DNA of 64,000 bases from Achatina immaculata (taxonomy: Eukaryota; Mollusca; Gastropoda; Stylommatophora; Achatinidae): the NCBI GenBank assembly GCA_009760885.1, contig CM019702.1, forward strand, positions 52,551,282-52,615,281. Reading direction: 5' to 3'. Of this stretch, positions 21,909-31,890 are shown piece by piece (position 1 is the stretch's first letter; every line of letters starts with the position of its first letter). The notes beneath the pieces are model-generated. The model was not told the origin of the DNA and searched no databases. It was given only the letters and a program-made list of their open reading frames with translations. The position numbers and the translations under genes are program-made.

Positions 21909-22665
21909 GCAGTGGTTAAAGAAGAGGTCATCTTTGAACATCGAGACAACAATTACGATAAAGCATGAAATCATGAACTACTGGAGACAAATAAATTCAG
22001 TTCTAGAAACTTTTCACCCTGTTATTTGCCTAAAAACTCACATTTTCTCTATAACACCTGTAATATGTTTCTCGATATATAAAATAAGTAGGACATGTTC
22101 TGTGGTGTGTCAACGAAATAAAATAAATACGAACAAGCGGAAGAAGAGAATCATACACGATTAGGCCAGATGTCACTTTAGCCTGTATGATCACGTGATT
22201 TCCGATCTGGGGAGAAGACTGCCTTTGCGACCCAACCTCAGAGCAACAATAAGTGACGTGGACTTGATACAATCTCAGGTTTAAGCCTTATATGGCGTAC
22301 TGCAAGTCCATCGCCACTGAAAGTGACATACCCTGCAAAATGTTACTTGCTGTTACCTGTCATGTGTGTATGTGAGGAGATTCTTGTGTCTGGATATTCT
22401 ACAGTAGAGATGCGTTAGGCATATTATGTTAGGAACTGTCCTGAGGTGTTTAGAAATGGTGTGGAAATAGTGTGAGCGTGTAGTATCAGCTTAATTATGG
22501 TTCAAGTACGTACTTTCACACACGGGCAGCATCCACACTTCCGAAATTCAAGCCATTCATTCTTGGTCCCACCTTATGTGTCTATCTGTCTTTTCTTCCG
22601 TGAACATCTTGTTAGAAATTATCTGAATGAATGTGAATGAATGTGATGTTAGAAGAACTTCATTT

Positions 22666-22722
<57 letters not shown>

Positions 22723-23171
22723 ACGAGTGTTATTAGCCACTTCTCGTATTGTTCATTTTGCATTCTTAAATATGTTTGATCATATGCAATCAGTATAATA
22801 ATTGAGTAAATGGTACGAATGAAGGATGGAGTGATGAATAGGAGAATGTAAGACGGCCCTGCGTGCTCAATTCTTCAACCATTGAAAATAACAATTATTC
22901 ATTTATTCATTCTTCTCTCCACAAGTCGTGTTGCTCTGTGATTATGAGTCATTAATTCCCTTAGAGTCTATTTTTGTCTCGTCATACTTTATCGACTTCA
23001 CTGCAACTGCTGTCGTTAAAGGGGATGCAGTACATTAGTGATATGAGACAGAGAAATGTAAGAAGTACTTTACTGAAGTCTCAGTATAACAAAGAACATC
23101 ATCCTAATACAGCGACTCCTTACCTTTAAAGCAGACCAAAAACTACAGGAAAACGATTCTAAAAGAAGCAA
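21909..23171. other. Intergenic, no gene seen
   Basis: No coding signal. Contains an (AT)n(GT)n microsatellite at 22669-22722. Confidence 0.5.
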
Positions 23172-23465
23172 CACATTCATTCATTCATGTGCATGTCCTT
23201 TGATGATCTGTGCCTCCCTAACAGCTCTTCTGTAGTCCTCTAGGTTGTAAGCAAGATGCCCCGTTGCTGATACCATCCATTCGCAGATTGTCAACGGTGT
23301 CTTGTATTCCTGTTGATCTTCCTCTCTTTCTTTTTCCAAGATGGTCATCTCTAAATTTTCATGACGTTTAATGCGTCCAAAATACTTACGTTTTCTTTGT
23401 TTAATTTTCTTCATTAACCAGCCTCCGTCAATACCGAGTTACTGTAGTACAGATATAATATCATG
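23172..23465 (-). pseudogene. RTE-like LINE 3' fragment
   Basis: The minus-strand frame reads KKIKQRKRKYFGRIKRHENL, then LAYNLEDYRRAVREAQIIKG and HAHE before the stop. It is followed by an (ATGA)n tail (seen as attcattcattcat at 23174-23187). Same family as 40764-41455. Internal residues between these blocks are scrambled by indels. Confidence 0.8.
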
Positions 23466-23734
23466 GAAACAATAAAGAATAAAACCGCCCATACTAAAAG
23501 AATAAACACACGGGTGCGGAGATGTGTCCTTCTCATCGCTGGTAGTTAGGAAGCCACATTTGAGACATATTTAAATCTCCTTAATTCAGTGATTATTTGG
23601 AGAAATTAAACCACGGTATTACTCTTTCTGTGAGAGACAATTAGTGCACTTTAATTTAAAATAAGACAGAGAAACGTCTTCTTCTACTTCTTCTTCTTAA
23701 ATCTCTTTGAATCTATAGTCAATGCACTGAGACT

Positions 23735-25475
23735 GCTGAGGGCATCCAAGATTTTTATTCAGTTCTTTCAAGGTTTTTGACACGTTCCTATAAAATTCTA
23801 TTTCAGTTTCTCCAATGGTTTTGATCGATTCCATCAAGCTTTTTTAATCAGTTCCTCCAAACCTTTTATTAGTTCGTTTAAGCTTTGTGTTCAGTTCCTC
23901 CATGTTTTTAACAGGTGCTCCAAGATTTTTTATCAGTTTCTTAAAACTTTTTAATCAGTTCCTCAAAGCTTTTTTGTCAGTTCCTCCAAGGTTTTTAATC
24001 AGTTCCTCCAAGCTTTTCTATTAGTTTCTCCTAGGTGTTTTTATCAGATCCTCCAAAGTTTTGTATCACTTCCACCAAGGTTTTTGATAAGTTCTTCCAA
24101 GCAATTTTATCAGTTCGTAAAAGCTTTGTGATCAGTTCCTCTAAGCGTTTTTTATCAATTTATACAATATTTTAAATCAGTTTCTCCAAATTTTTATCAG
24201 TTACTCCAAGCTTTTTGTATCATTTCTCCCAGTGTTTTAATCAGTCCTACCAAGCTTTTCGATCAGTTCATCCAAGATTTTTTAAATCTGTTATTCCAAG
24301 GTTTGTGATCAGTTCCTCGAAGTTTTTTTAATCAGTTCTTCCAAGGTTTTTGACAATTTCCTACACAATTCTTTCTCAGTTTCTCCAATGTTTTTGATCG
24401 ATTCCACCAAGCTTTTTTATCAGTTCCTCCAAACCTTTTATTAGGTCGTTTAAGTTTTGTGATCAGTTTTTTTATGTTTTTTAACAGATTCTTCAAGTTT
24501 TTTTGTGTCAGTTTCTTACATTTTTTAACCAGTTTCTCAAAACGTTTTTATTAGTTCCTTCAAGCTTTTACTCAGTTCGTCCAAGCTTTGTGATCAGTTC
24601 CTCCATGTTTTTAACAGGTCCTCCAAGGTTTTTGATCAGTTTCATAAAACATTTTAATCATTTCCTCAAAGCTTTATTATCAGTTTGTCCAAGATTTTAT
24701 ATTAATTTCTCCTAGGTGTTTTTGTCTGGTCCTCCAAGGTTTTTTTTATCAGTTCCTCCTTGGTTTTTGATCAGTTGCTCAAAGCTTTTATATTAGTTTT
24801 CGAAGGTTTTTTTTATCAGGTCTTCCAAAGTATTTTTATCACTTCCACCAAGGTTTTTGATCAGCTCCTCCAAACTTTTAAATCAGTTTCTCCTAGGTGT
24901 TTGCTGAGTTTTTCCACATTTTTCTTCAGTTTCTCCACGTTTTTGATCGATTCCACCAAGCTTTTTTTCTAATTATCTCCAAGCTATGTTATCATTTAGT
25001 CCATGTTTATTTTTCAGCTCCACCAAGATTTTTGTATCAGTTCCTTTGAACGTTTAAAACAATTCCTTAAAGGAACAGTTCCTCCATTGTTTTTATCATT
25101 TCATCCAAGCTTTTTTATTAGTTTCTCCAATTCTTTTTCATCAGGTCCTCCAAGGTTTGTTTCTTACCTTCACCAAGGTTTTATATAACGTTTATTTTTT
25201 ATTCAAGCATTTTTATCATTTTTTTCCAAGCTTTGTGGTCATTTCATCCAAGCTTTTTTTGTCATTTCCTCCAAAGCTTTTGGTCAGTTTCATCAAATTC
25301 TTTATCATTTCCTCCAAGGTCTATGATCAGTTCATCCAAGTGTTTTAGTAGCTCTTACACGCTTTTGACAATTCTTACAAACTTCTTTCTCATTTTCTCC
25401 AAATTTATTTTACCGATTCCACCAAGGGTTTTTTTTTCTTCAGGTCCTCCAAGGTTTCCTATCACTTCCACCAGT
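23735..25475. repeat. Minisatellite 1: ~23-bp unit with ~560-bp higher order
   Basis: Dozens of diverged copies of a unit such as tcagttcctccaagcttttt. A landmark variant, gatcgattcca(c/t)caagc, recurs near 23823, 24396 and 24945, i.e. every 549-573 bp, with neighbouring variants also shared. This indicates a higher-order repeat of about three copies. Open frames inside (phenylalanine- and serine-rich) are by-products of the repeat. Confidence 0.9.
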
Positions 25476-27425
25476 GCCTGTTGTGTGTTGTGTCTAACTC
25501 TCACGATACTTCACTCATACCAGTGTGTGATGTGTGACACTTTCACGTTACTTCATTCATACCAGTGTGTGTTGTGTACAGTCTAACTCTAACGTTGCTT
25601 CACTCATACCAGTGTGTTCTGTGTGACAGAGTCTCACTCTCACGTCACTTCACTCATACCAGTGTGTGCTGTGTGACAGAGTCTCACTCTCACGTCACTT
25701 CACTCATACCAGTGTGTTCTGTGTGACAGAGTCTCACTCTCACGTCACTTCACTCATACCAGTGTGTGCTGTGTGACAGAGTCTAACTATCACGTTACTT
25801 CACTCATACCAGTGTGTGATGTGTGACAGTCTCACTCTCACGCTGTATCATTCATTCCAGTGTGTGCTGTGTGACAATCTCACTCTCACGCTGCTTCACT
25901 CATACTAATGTGTCCTGTGTTACAGTTTCACCCTCACGTTCCTTCACTCATACCAGTGTGTGCTGTGTGACAGTCTAACTAACACGTTACTTCACTCATA
26001 CCAGTGTGTGTTGTGTGACTGTATGACTCTCAAGTTACTTCTTTCATACCAGTATGTGCTGTGTGACAGTCTCATTCTTACGTTACTTCAGTCATACCAG
26101 TATGTGCTGTTGGACAGAGTCTAACTCTCACGGTACGTCATTCATAAAAGTGTGTTCTGTGTTACAGTCTCACTCTCACGTTACTTCACTTATAAAGGTT
26201 TTGTAGTGTTTGACAGTCTACCACTCACGTTACATCACTCATACCAATGTGTCCTGTGTGACAGAGTCTCACTCTCACGTTTCATCACTCATACCAATGT
26301 GTCGTGTGTGACAGAGTCTCACTCTCACGTTACTTCGCTCATACCAGTGTGTGATGTCTGACAGATTCTAATTCATACACTTCCTCACTCAAAACAGTGT
26401 GTGTTTTATGTGGCAGTCTAACTCTCACGCTGTTTCATTCAGACCAGTGTGCTGTGTGCCAGTCTAACTATCACACTACATCACTCATACCAGTGTGTGT
26501 TATGTGACAGTCTGACTCTCACGCTTTTTCACTCATACCAGTGTGTTCTGTGTTACAGAGTCTAATTTTGACGTTATTTCACTCATAGATGTATGTGCTG
26601 TGTGACAGTCCTTCATTCAACGTTACGTCACTCATATTAGTGTGTGCTGTGTGACAGAGTCTAATTCTCACGGTGCTTCAGTCATAGAATTGTGTGCTGT
26701 GTGAACGTCTAATTCTCACGTTACTTCACTCATACCAGTGTGTGTGTTGTGTTACAGTCTCACTCTCACGTTTCATCACTCATACTAGTGTGTGCTGTGT
26801 GACAGAGGTTACTTCACTCATTCCAGTGTGTGTTGTGTGTCTGTCTGACTCTCAAGTTACTTCATTCATACCAGTATGCTGTGTGACAGTCTCATTCTTA
26901 CGTTACTTCAGTCATACCAGTATGTGCTGTTGGACAGAGTATAACTCTCACGTTACTTCACTCATAACAGTGCGTGCTGTGTGACAGTCACACTCTCACG
27001 TTACTTCACTCATGCCAGTGTGTGCTGTGTTACATTCTCATTCTCACGTTACTTCACTCATGCCAGTGTGTGCTGTGTTACATTCTCACTATCACGTTAC
27101 TTCACTCATACCAGTTTGTGCTGTGTGACAGTCTCACTATCACTTTACTTCACTCATACCAGTGTGTGCTGTGTTACATTCTCACTATCACGTTACTTCA
27201 CTCATACCAGTGTGTGCTGTGTTACATTCTCACTATCACGTTACTTCACACATACCAGTGTGTGCTGTATTACATTCTCACTATTGCGTTACTAGACTCA
27301 TACCAGTGTGTGCTGTGTGACAGAGTCTAACTCTCATACCAGTGTGTGTTCTATGGCATTGTCTAACTTTCACGATGCTTCACTCATACCAGTATGTGTT
27401 GTGTCTAACTCACATACCAGTGTAT
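25476..27425. repeat. Minisatellite 2: 47-50-bp unit, about 40 copies
   Basis: Tandem units of the form cactcataccagtgtgtgct - gtgtgacagagtctcactct - cacgttactt. Spacing is exactly 50 bp at 25631, 25681 and 25731. Later units are 48 bp after losing the ga of acaga. In the 48-bp stretch (26974-27330) two frames stay open with a 16-residue period. It starts directly where minisatellite 1 ends. Confidence 0.93.
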
Positions 27426-27434
27426 GCAAGAAAC

Positions 27435-29372
27435 GAAGGACCTCTGCCAGGTACCATCTGTTTATTATATGATCTTGATGACTCAGACGTTGAGTCAGGA
27501 CACTGGCAGCTCGGCGTCATCACCATGTAACATGAGAAGCAACAAATGGGAGATAACCAGAGGACAAGGACGTTAGAAACTAAAACATACTGGAGGTAGA
27601 CGAAAGAGGAAAATGCAGTAAAGAAAACGTTGTATCCGAAACTAACAATAAGAAACGCACGTTCTATTTAGCACAGTCGCAGATACCATTACATACTCAT
27701 ATTAAAACACAGTCCCTATCATTCTCATACCAAAATCATATTCTATCCTTGTATAACCCTAAACTTCTCCTTCCTCGATCATTAACAGACAAATTATTTC
27801 AGACTTAAGTTACCGTGCTGAGATGAAAGATCAACTCTATTCATTGGGACTGAATCCAGTTACAGTATCGATGGTCATTAGGGACCAGGTCAGGTACGGT
27901 CACTCAAGTATTTAACCTCACGTCTGACTATGGAAGTTGGTACACCCGCACCAATGTACCAAGGGTCTTACCACCCATGGGGTGAAATATCACAGTATTC
28001 ATACTTTGTAGGACTATTACATGATATTGCGACAAAACGTCTTTCCTGTCAGCTCCTGAACTCTACGATTTTAATTACGCACTTTAACAGATGCATGCAT
28101 TCATTATCAAAATGAAACAGTCCAATCAATAACGAAAACCTTCAATATGCGGACCAGATTACTAAGAACAATATCTGAAGCGATTCAATCATCACATTGT
28201 TATCACAAACAAGACAGTACAATTAGTAACGTAAACTACAATTACAGGCTAGCTCAATAACAATAAAACCACCAATCGATAATAATAATTATACAATCTC
28301 CACTGAACAAGCCACTTCACTTGCCCAGGAGACTATTACCAACATAAAGATTTTCTCTTACCCCGAACTGCGGATTCCAACGTCCTGGAAAACTATGTCG
28401 CGTCAGCGGAGTCTTGTACACCGAAGAAAGCTTGGATGACTGAGCCGCTTCAGTCCAAGCAATTAACAATAAGACCAGGAACATTCGAGACTTTTAATGT
28501 AAGAATTAATGTGTATAAACGTACATAACAAGATGATTTATCCGTGACCCCTTGTTACGATGGAGACCGTAGCTTAGTGACCTGTCACTATTACCAGCTC
28601 CGGACTCCTTACCGCCAGATCGAGCTGTCTGTTAGGAGATAAAATAACTGACAGCAGAACTCTCGCATTTTAATCATACCCAAGACAAAAGAGGGTTCAG
28701 ATCCCAGATAGGAAACGTTTCCGCATTCTTCAGGAAACATCAAACTCCACAACCGGCTAGAACATCTTTCCTACATTTTTCCTAGGTTTAACATTTTGTT
28801 TTTACAGCTTTCCTGAGTGGCTTCGTGTATAGTTTTATATACCTATACACTAATTAATGAGTGTTAATATTATACTTTTACACGTATTCCAGCTACTTGT
28901 GGGGGCTGGGCCTGATGATCAGTTCCCACTTCAAAGTGATACCCTTGAGAGGAATGCATTTTTATTTCCGCTGCTTTCATCTACCCACACAACATGCGTT
29001 CTATCTATCCAGTCGTCACTTGTCGTAACATGTAGTAAGTCGACGCTAGAGATCTCGTGTTTACGGGACAATAAGGGAACTGATTGTGACTCTTCAAGGA
29101 TATATCACATGGCAGTTGTAGAATAGTATAGAATTTTCCACACACGTCACGAACTTCACGTTTCTAATCTCCAGAATGGAAGTGCGACATTCAAATTTGG
29201 TTATCTATGTTATAATTTACTTACCACTATCAAATAAGGTTTTAGTAATAGATTCAGTGTTACATTATTATAAATGTCTAAAATACATTATAAACTACTT
29301 TGTGTCCCTCAGACTGGAACCATTCTTTTTTCTGTGTACTCCAGTTTGTTTTAAGCACCACTACAAAATACT
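27435..29372. other. Intergenic, no gene seen
   Basis: Mixed-composition sequence downstream of the first tandem receptor. There are no convincing frames. A weak tRNA-like pair of boxes near 28570 and 28693 is too far apart for a tRNA. Confidence 0.5.
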
Positions 29373-29966
29373 CTATTCTGATTTGCACTCACAGAAAATT
29401 ATTTTAAAAGCCTTTCTGCATTTTTCATTTACACGATAATAAATAAAAATATTCACAGAGGAATTGACAGACTCAAGGAGAAAAGCAATACTGACTATGA
29501 CCATAGTTAAAGACATATGTCTTCCTGTAATATAAAGATCAGGTACAAATGCTACTGCCATAGTAATGACAATTAGTGGGACAAAACAGGAAATAAATAA
29601 AATGGAAATCATCAAAACCATCTTAACAATTTTCTCATTTCGACCAGAAATATTTTTCTGTAAGGAGAGAAGTTTTGCATGCCATGTAGCTCTTGTTCGA
29701 AGACTCGTAATTAGAATCGCTGTACAGATAATAATGACAATGAAAGCGCCACAAGGTAAAACAAAATTGTTGACAATGTAAGAAATCTGTTCAACTCTCT
29801 CGCGATTTTCTGTGGAAACAACAGCCAGAAGTGTCTTGTTTCGTGGAAGAAAAAATGTGATGTCCAGTTTGTTGACAGCATACACAGGTATTGCCCCAGC
29901 CATAGAAATTACGAAGATGCAGATGATGACAGCACAGAATCGCTCTGAGGTGATGATATATTTGAC
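29373..29966 (-). CDS. Copy 1 exon C (TM4-TM7)
   Basis: 594 nt, open throughout, entering in phase 0 after ttacccag. TM4 ends GAIPVYAVNKLDI. Loop 2 follows with the N-glycosylation sequon NKT. TM5 includes FIVIIICTAIL, TM6 includes MVLMISILFISCFVPL, and TM7 includes ESVNSSVNIFIYYRV. It ends CECKSE. Confidence 0.85.
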   Translation of the reverse strand, partial: VKYIITSERFCAVIICIFVISMAGAIPVYAVNKLDITFFLPRNKTLLAVVSTENRERVEQISYIVNNFVLPCGAFIVIIICTAILITSLRTRATWHAKLLSLQKNISGRNEKIVKMVLMISILFISCFVPLIVITMAVAFVPDLYITGRHMSLTMVIVSIAFLLESVNSSVNIFIYYRVNEKCRKAFKIIFCECKSE

Positions 29967-30230
29967 CTGGGTAATAATTAAACATTAGTTTAGTTATTTT
30001 TGCAAATCCTTCAGCGTCGGTAATGAAGATATATGGTGGAGAAATGTTCATACTAAATAACTACAGATCGTTAAAAAGAATATGTTGTTGTCAAGCAGTT
30101 AAACAAAATATTCATCGACCTGAAACAGACGTTTAAACGTTTTTTTAATAACCGCAAACTAATTACAAAAAAAAAGAAAGCTGTAACACGTTTTAACTCA
30201 GGATACCTAGAGAATCAGTCTGAAATACTT

Positions 30231-30443
30231 CAGCATCTCAATGATATTTCTAAGAGGGCCTGGACACCTGTGGCTAAACATTTTTGCCTTAGCAACCACA
30301 GGGGTAAACAGGACATTTCTGTCAGTGCGATCCGCTCTTGTTCTGCTGATGTACGATCTCGGATGGTCCTAGAACAGCGCCTTATTTTCCAGACTGGCTG
30401 TCTCCACCCAGCTGGAATTAACAATGTCTTCAGCTTTCTGTAA
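30231..30443 (+). pseudogene. Penelope-like element C-terminus (GIY-YIG domain end)
   Basis: An open frame without a start reads SKRAWTPVAKHFCLSNHRGK, then VSAIRSCSADVRSRMVLEQR, LIFQTGCLHPAGINN and a stop. The pattern (VA-HF-L--H..., E-R-IF-LGTL-P-G-N) is the end of the GIY-YIG endonuclease domain of Penelope-like retroelements. It lies in intron 2 of receptor copy 1, antisense to the gene. Everything upstream is missing. Confidence 0.65.
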
Positions 30444-30960
30444 CTTCTTTATTTTTCCACTGGCCTTTTTTTTTAACTCTTTTTTCTTTCTCCATGCTAT
30501 CCCTCCCTACCACCACCCTATTTTCTTCTTCGCCAACATATTGGTGTCTTTAAGGTCTTGTCCTATTTATTATTTTCTCCCCGCAGGTGTTTATATTCTT
30601 CATTCACTATCTCCCCGCGTCCCCTTTTCCCTCCCCCTTCCCACCCCCCGACACCTCTAGCGGCCATCATGTTTTTATTGCCTTCCCCCCACCCGTTTCT
30701 CCCACTTGTTCTCCTCCCCTCTCTCCACCTCGTCTTCACGATTGGCTCTATCGGGCATCTTTTGTTCAGAGGCAGCGTGGTCTTTCCTTCTCTCTTCTAC
30801 TACACACTTTTCTGTCCTGACTCGGAGGAAGACATTTCAGATAAGTTCTTCGTGTTTTTGTCTTGTTTTGTATGTATCCTCGAATAAGGCTCACGCCGAA
30901 ATATCGGATGTTGTATGTTTTTCATTTATACATTCTCATACTTTCTATTTGTTTTTTCTC
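30444..30960 (+). mobile_element. Probable Penelope-like 3' tail with hammerhead-like motif
   Basis: A pyrimidine-rich tail (30470-30720) follows the coding remnant. Near 30878-30910, ctcgaataaggctcacgccg followed by aaatatcgga has a GGC/GCC stem closed by a 4-nt loop and followed by GAAA, as in the minimal hammerhead ribozymes of Penelope pLTRs. The first core block (CUGANGA) is not well conserved, so it is probably inactive. A related aaggctcgcgcctaaacg occurs at 17531-17548. Confidence 0.4.
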
Positions 30961-31533
30961 ACCTTACTCACTCCCTCCCTCACTTTGTAAAACTGCACCA
31001 TACACCTCTATCTACCTTCTGAAATACATGTATTATTAATTATTGTGACAATTTCAGAAGACAGACTGTCAGGTACTCATTACATATGAAGGCGTCCCCG
31101 TCATATACAACATATCAGAACAAAGACAAGTTATGACAAACAATGAATTTGAGTGCACTGTATATTTATATCTCATTTAGATGTTCATAACAGTCTTCTA
31201 AATAGGGAATTAAATAAAAGACATATGTTTCAAATTAGAAATACATGTACATATAAAATAATTAGATATAAATAATGTAAAAATTAGCGACAATTAGGAA
31301 TTGCAATCTCATATCGATTAATTAAATTTCTTCTGAATAAAATGTTAATTAGAACAACTAAACCATATATCACACATAAATGCAAATATACACAATCGTA
31401 ATCAGTCATTCCGGACACAATCATTTGTTGTTCGATGCTTCCATCATTTTAGGATTTCACCTCCCGTAATCACTTACAGAGAAACAAACAAAAAATATTT
31501 AGTCTTTTGTGAACTCGCTAAATGTGTTCTCAC
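30961..31533. other. Intron 2 remainder of copy 1
   Basis: AT-rich, with no gene. It resembles the exon B-proximal intron sequence of copies 2 and 3 near 48240-48440 and 60960-61140 (e.g. the aagaaacaaa stretch). Confidence 0.5.
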
Positions 31534-31748
31534 CTGTAAAGGCAATATGATACACAAACATCGCTCTAGAGTGATTATAGCTGTGATTCAACTGCTAACT
31601 CTTGCAAAAGTAAGATGTGGTATAGAACCTGTCAAATAAACGACTCCCAGAACATCAAAAGGTACATCAGCTTTCGTGAAGGAGGGAGTCATACAAGAGT
31701 TAATCCAAATCTGTGTTACCAGACACACTAGGTCAGAGACTGATAGAC
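31534..31748 (-). pseudogene. Copy 1 exon B with TGA at codon 123
   Basis: 215 nt between acatag and gtgaga. Encodes SVSDLVCLVTQIWINSCMTP, PFDVLGVVYLTGSIPHLTFA and RVSS, then the stop, after which ITAIITLERCLCI continues in the same frame. One base change (TGG to TGA) explains it. Confidence 0.88.
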
Positions 31749-31764
31749 CTATGTTTGGACAACA

Positions 31765-31890
31765 ATAGATATACATTAGCTATGTATAATAGATACACGT
31801 TAGCTATGTATAATAGATATGTGTTAGCTATGTATAATATATACACGTTAGCTATGTATAATATCTATGTGTTATCTATGTATAACACGG
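31765..31890. repeat. Five-unit minisatellite next to exon B
   Basis: About 24-25-bp units containing gttagctatgtataatagat are repeated five times, starting 17 bp upstream (gene sense) of the exon B acceptor of copy 1. Copy 2 has only one gtagctatgta at the same place (about 48689), so this is a local expansion. Confidence 0.85.

Noticed and set aside
24503..25586. Chain of Phe/Ser-rich frames
   Set aside because: By-products of the T-rich minisatellite. They shift frame from unit to unit.
26974..27330. 118-codon open frame with 16-residue repeats
   Set aside because: It is the direct translation of a 48-bp minisatellite. A second frame is also open, and there is no start context or splice support.
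25476..27425. Possible CRISPR-like array
   Set aside because: Units are contiguous without unique spacers, and the genome is clearly animal.
28565..28710. tRNA-like A and B boxes (gtagcttagtg; ggttcagatccc)
   Set aside because: The boxes are about 120 bp apart and no cloverleaf can be formed. At most a degenerate SINE head.
30558..30887. 109-codon Pro/Ser/Leu-rich frame
   Set aside because: Lies in the pyrimidine-rich tail of the Penelope-like remnant; composition explains it.
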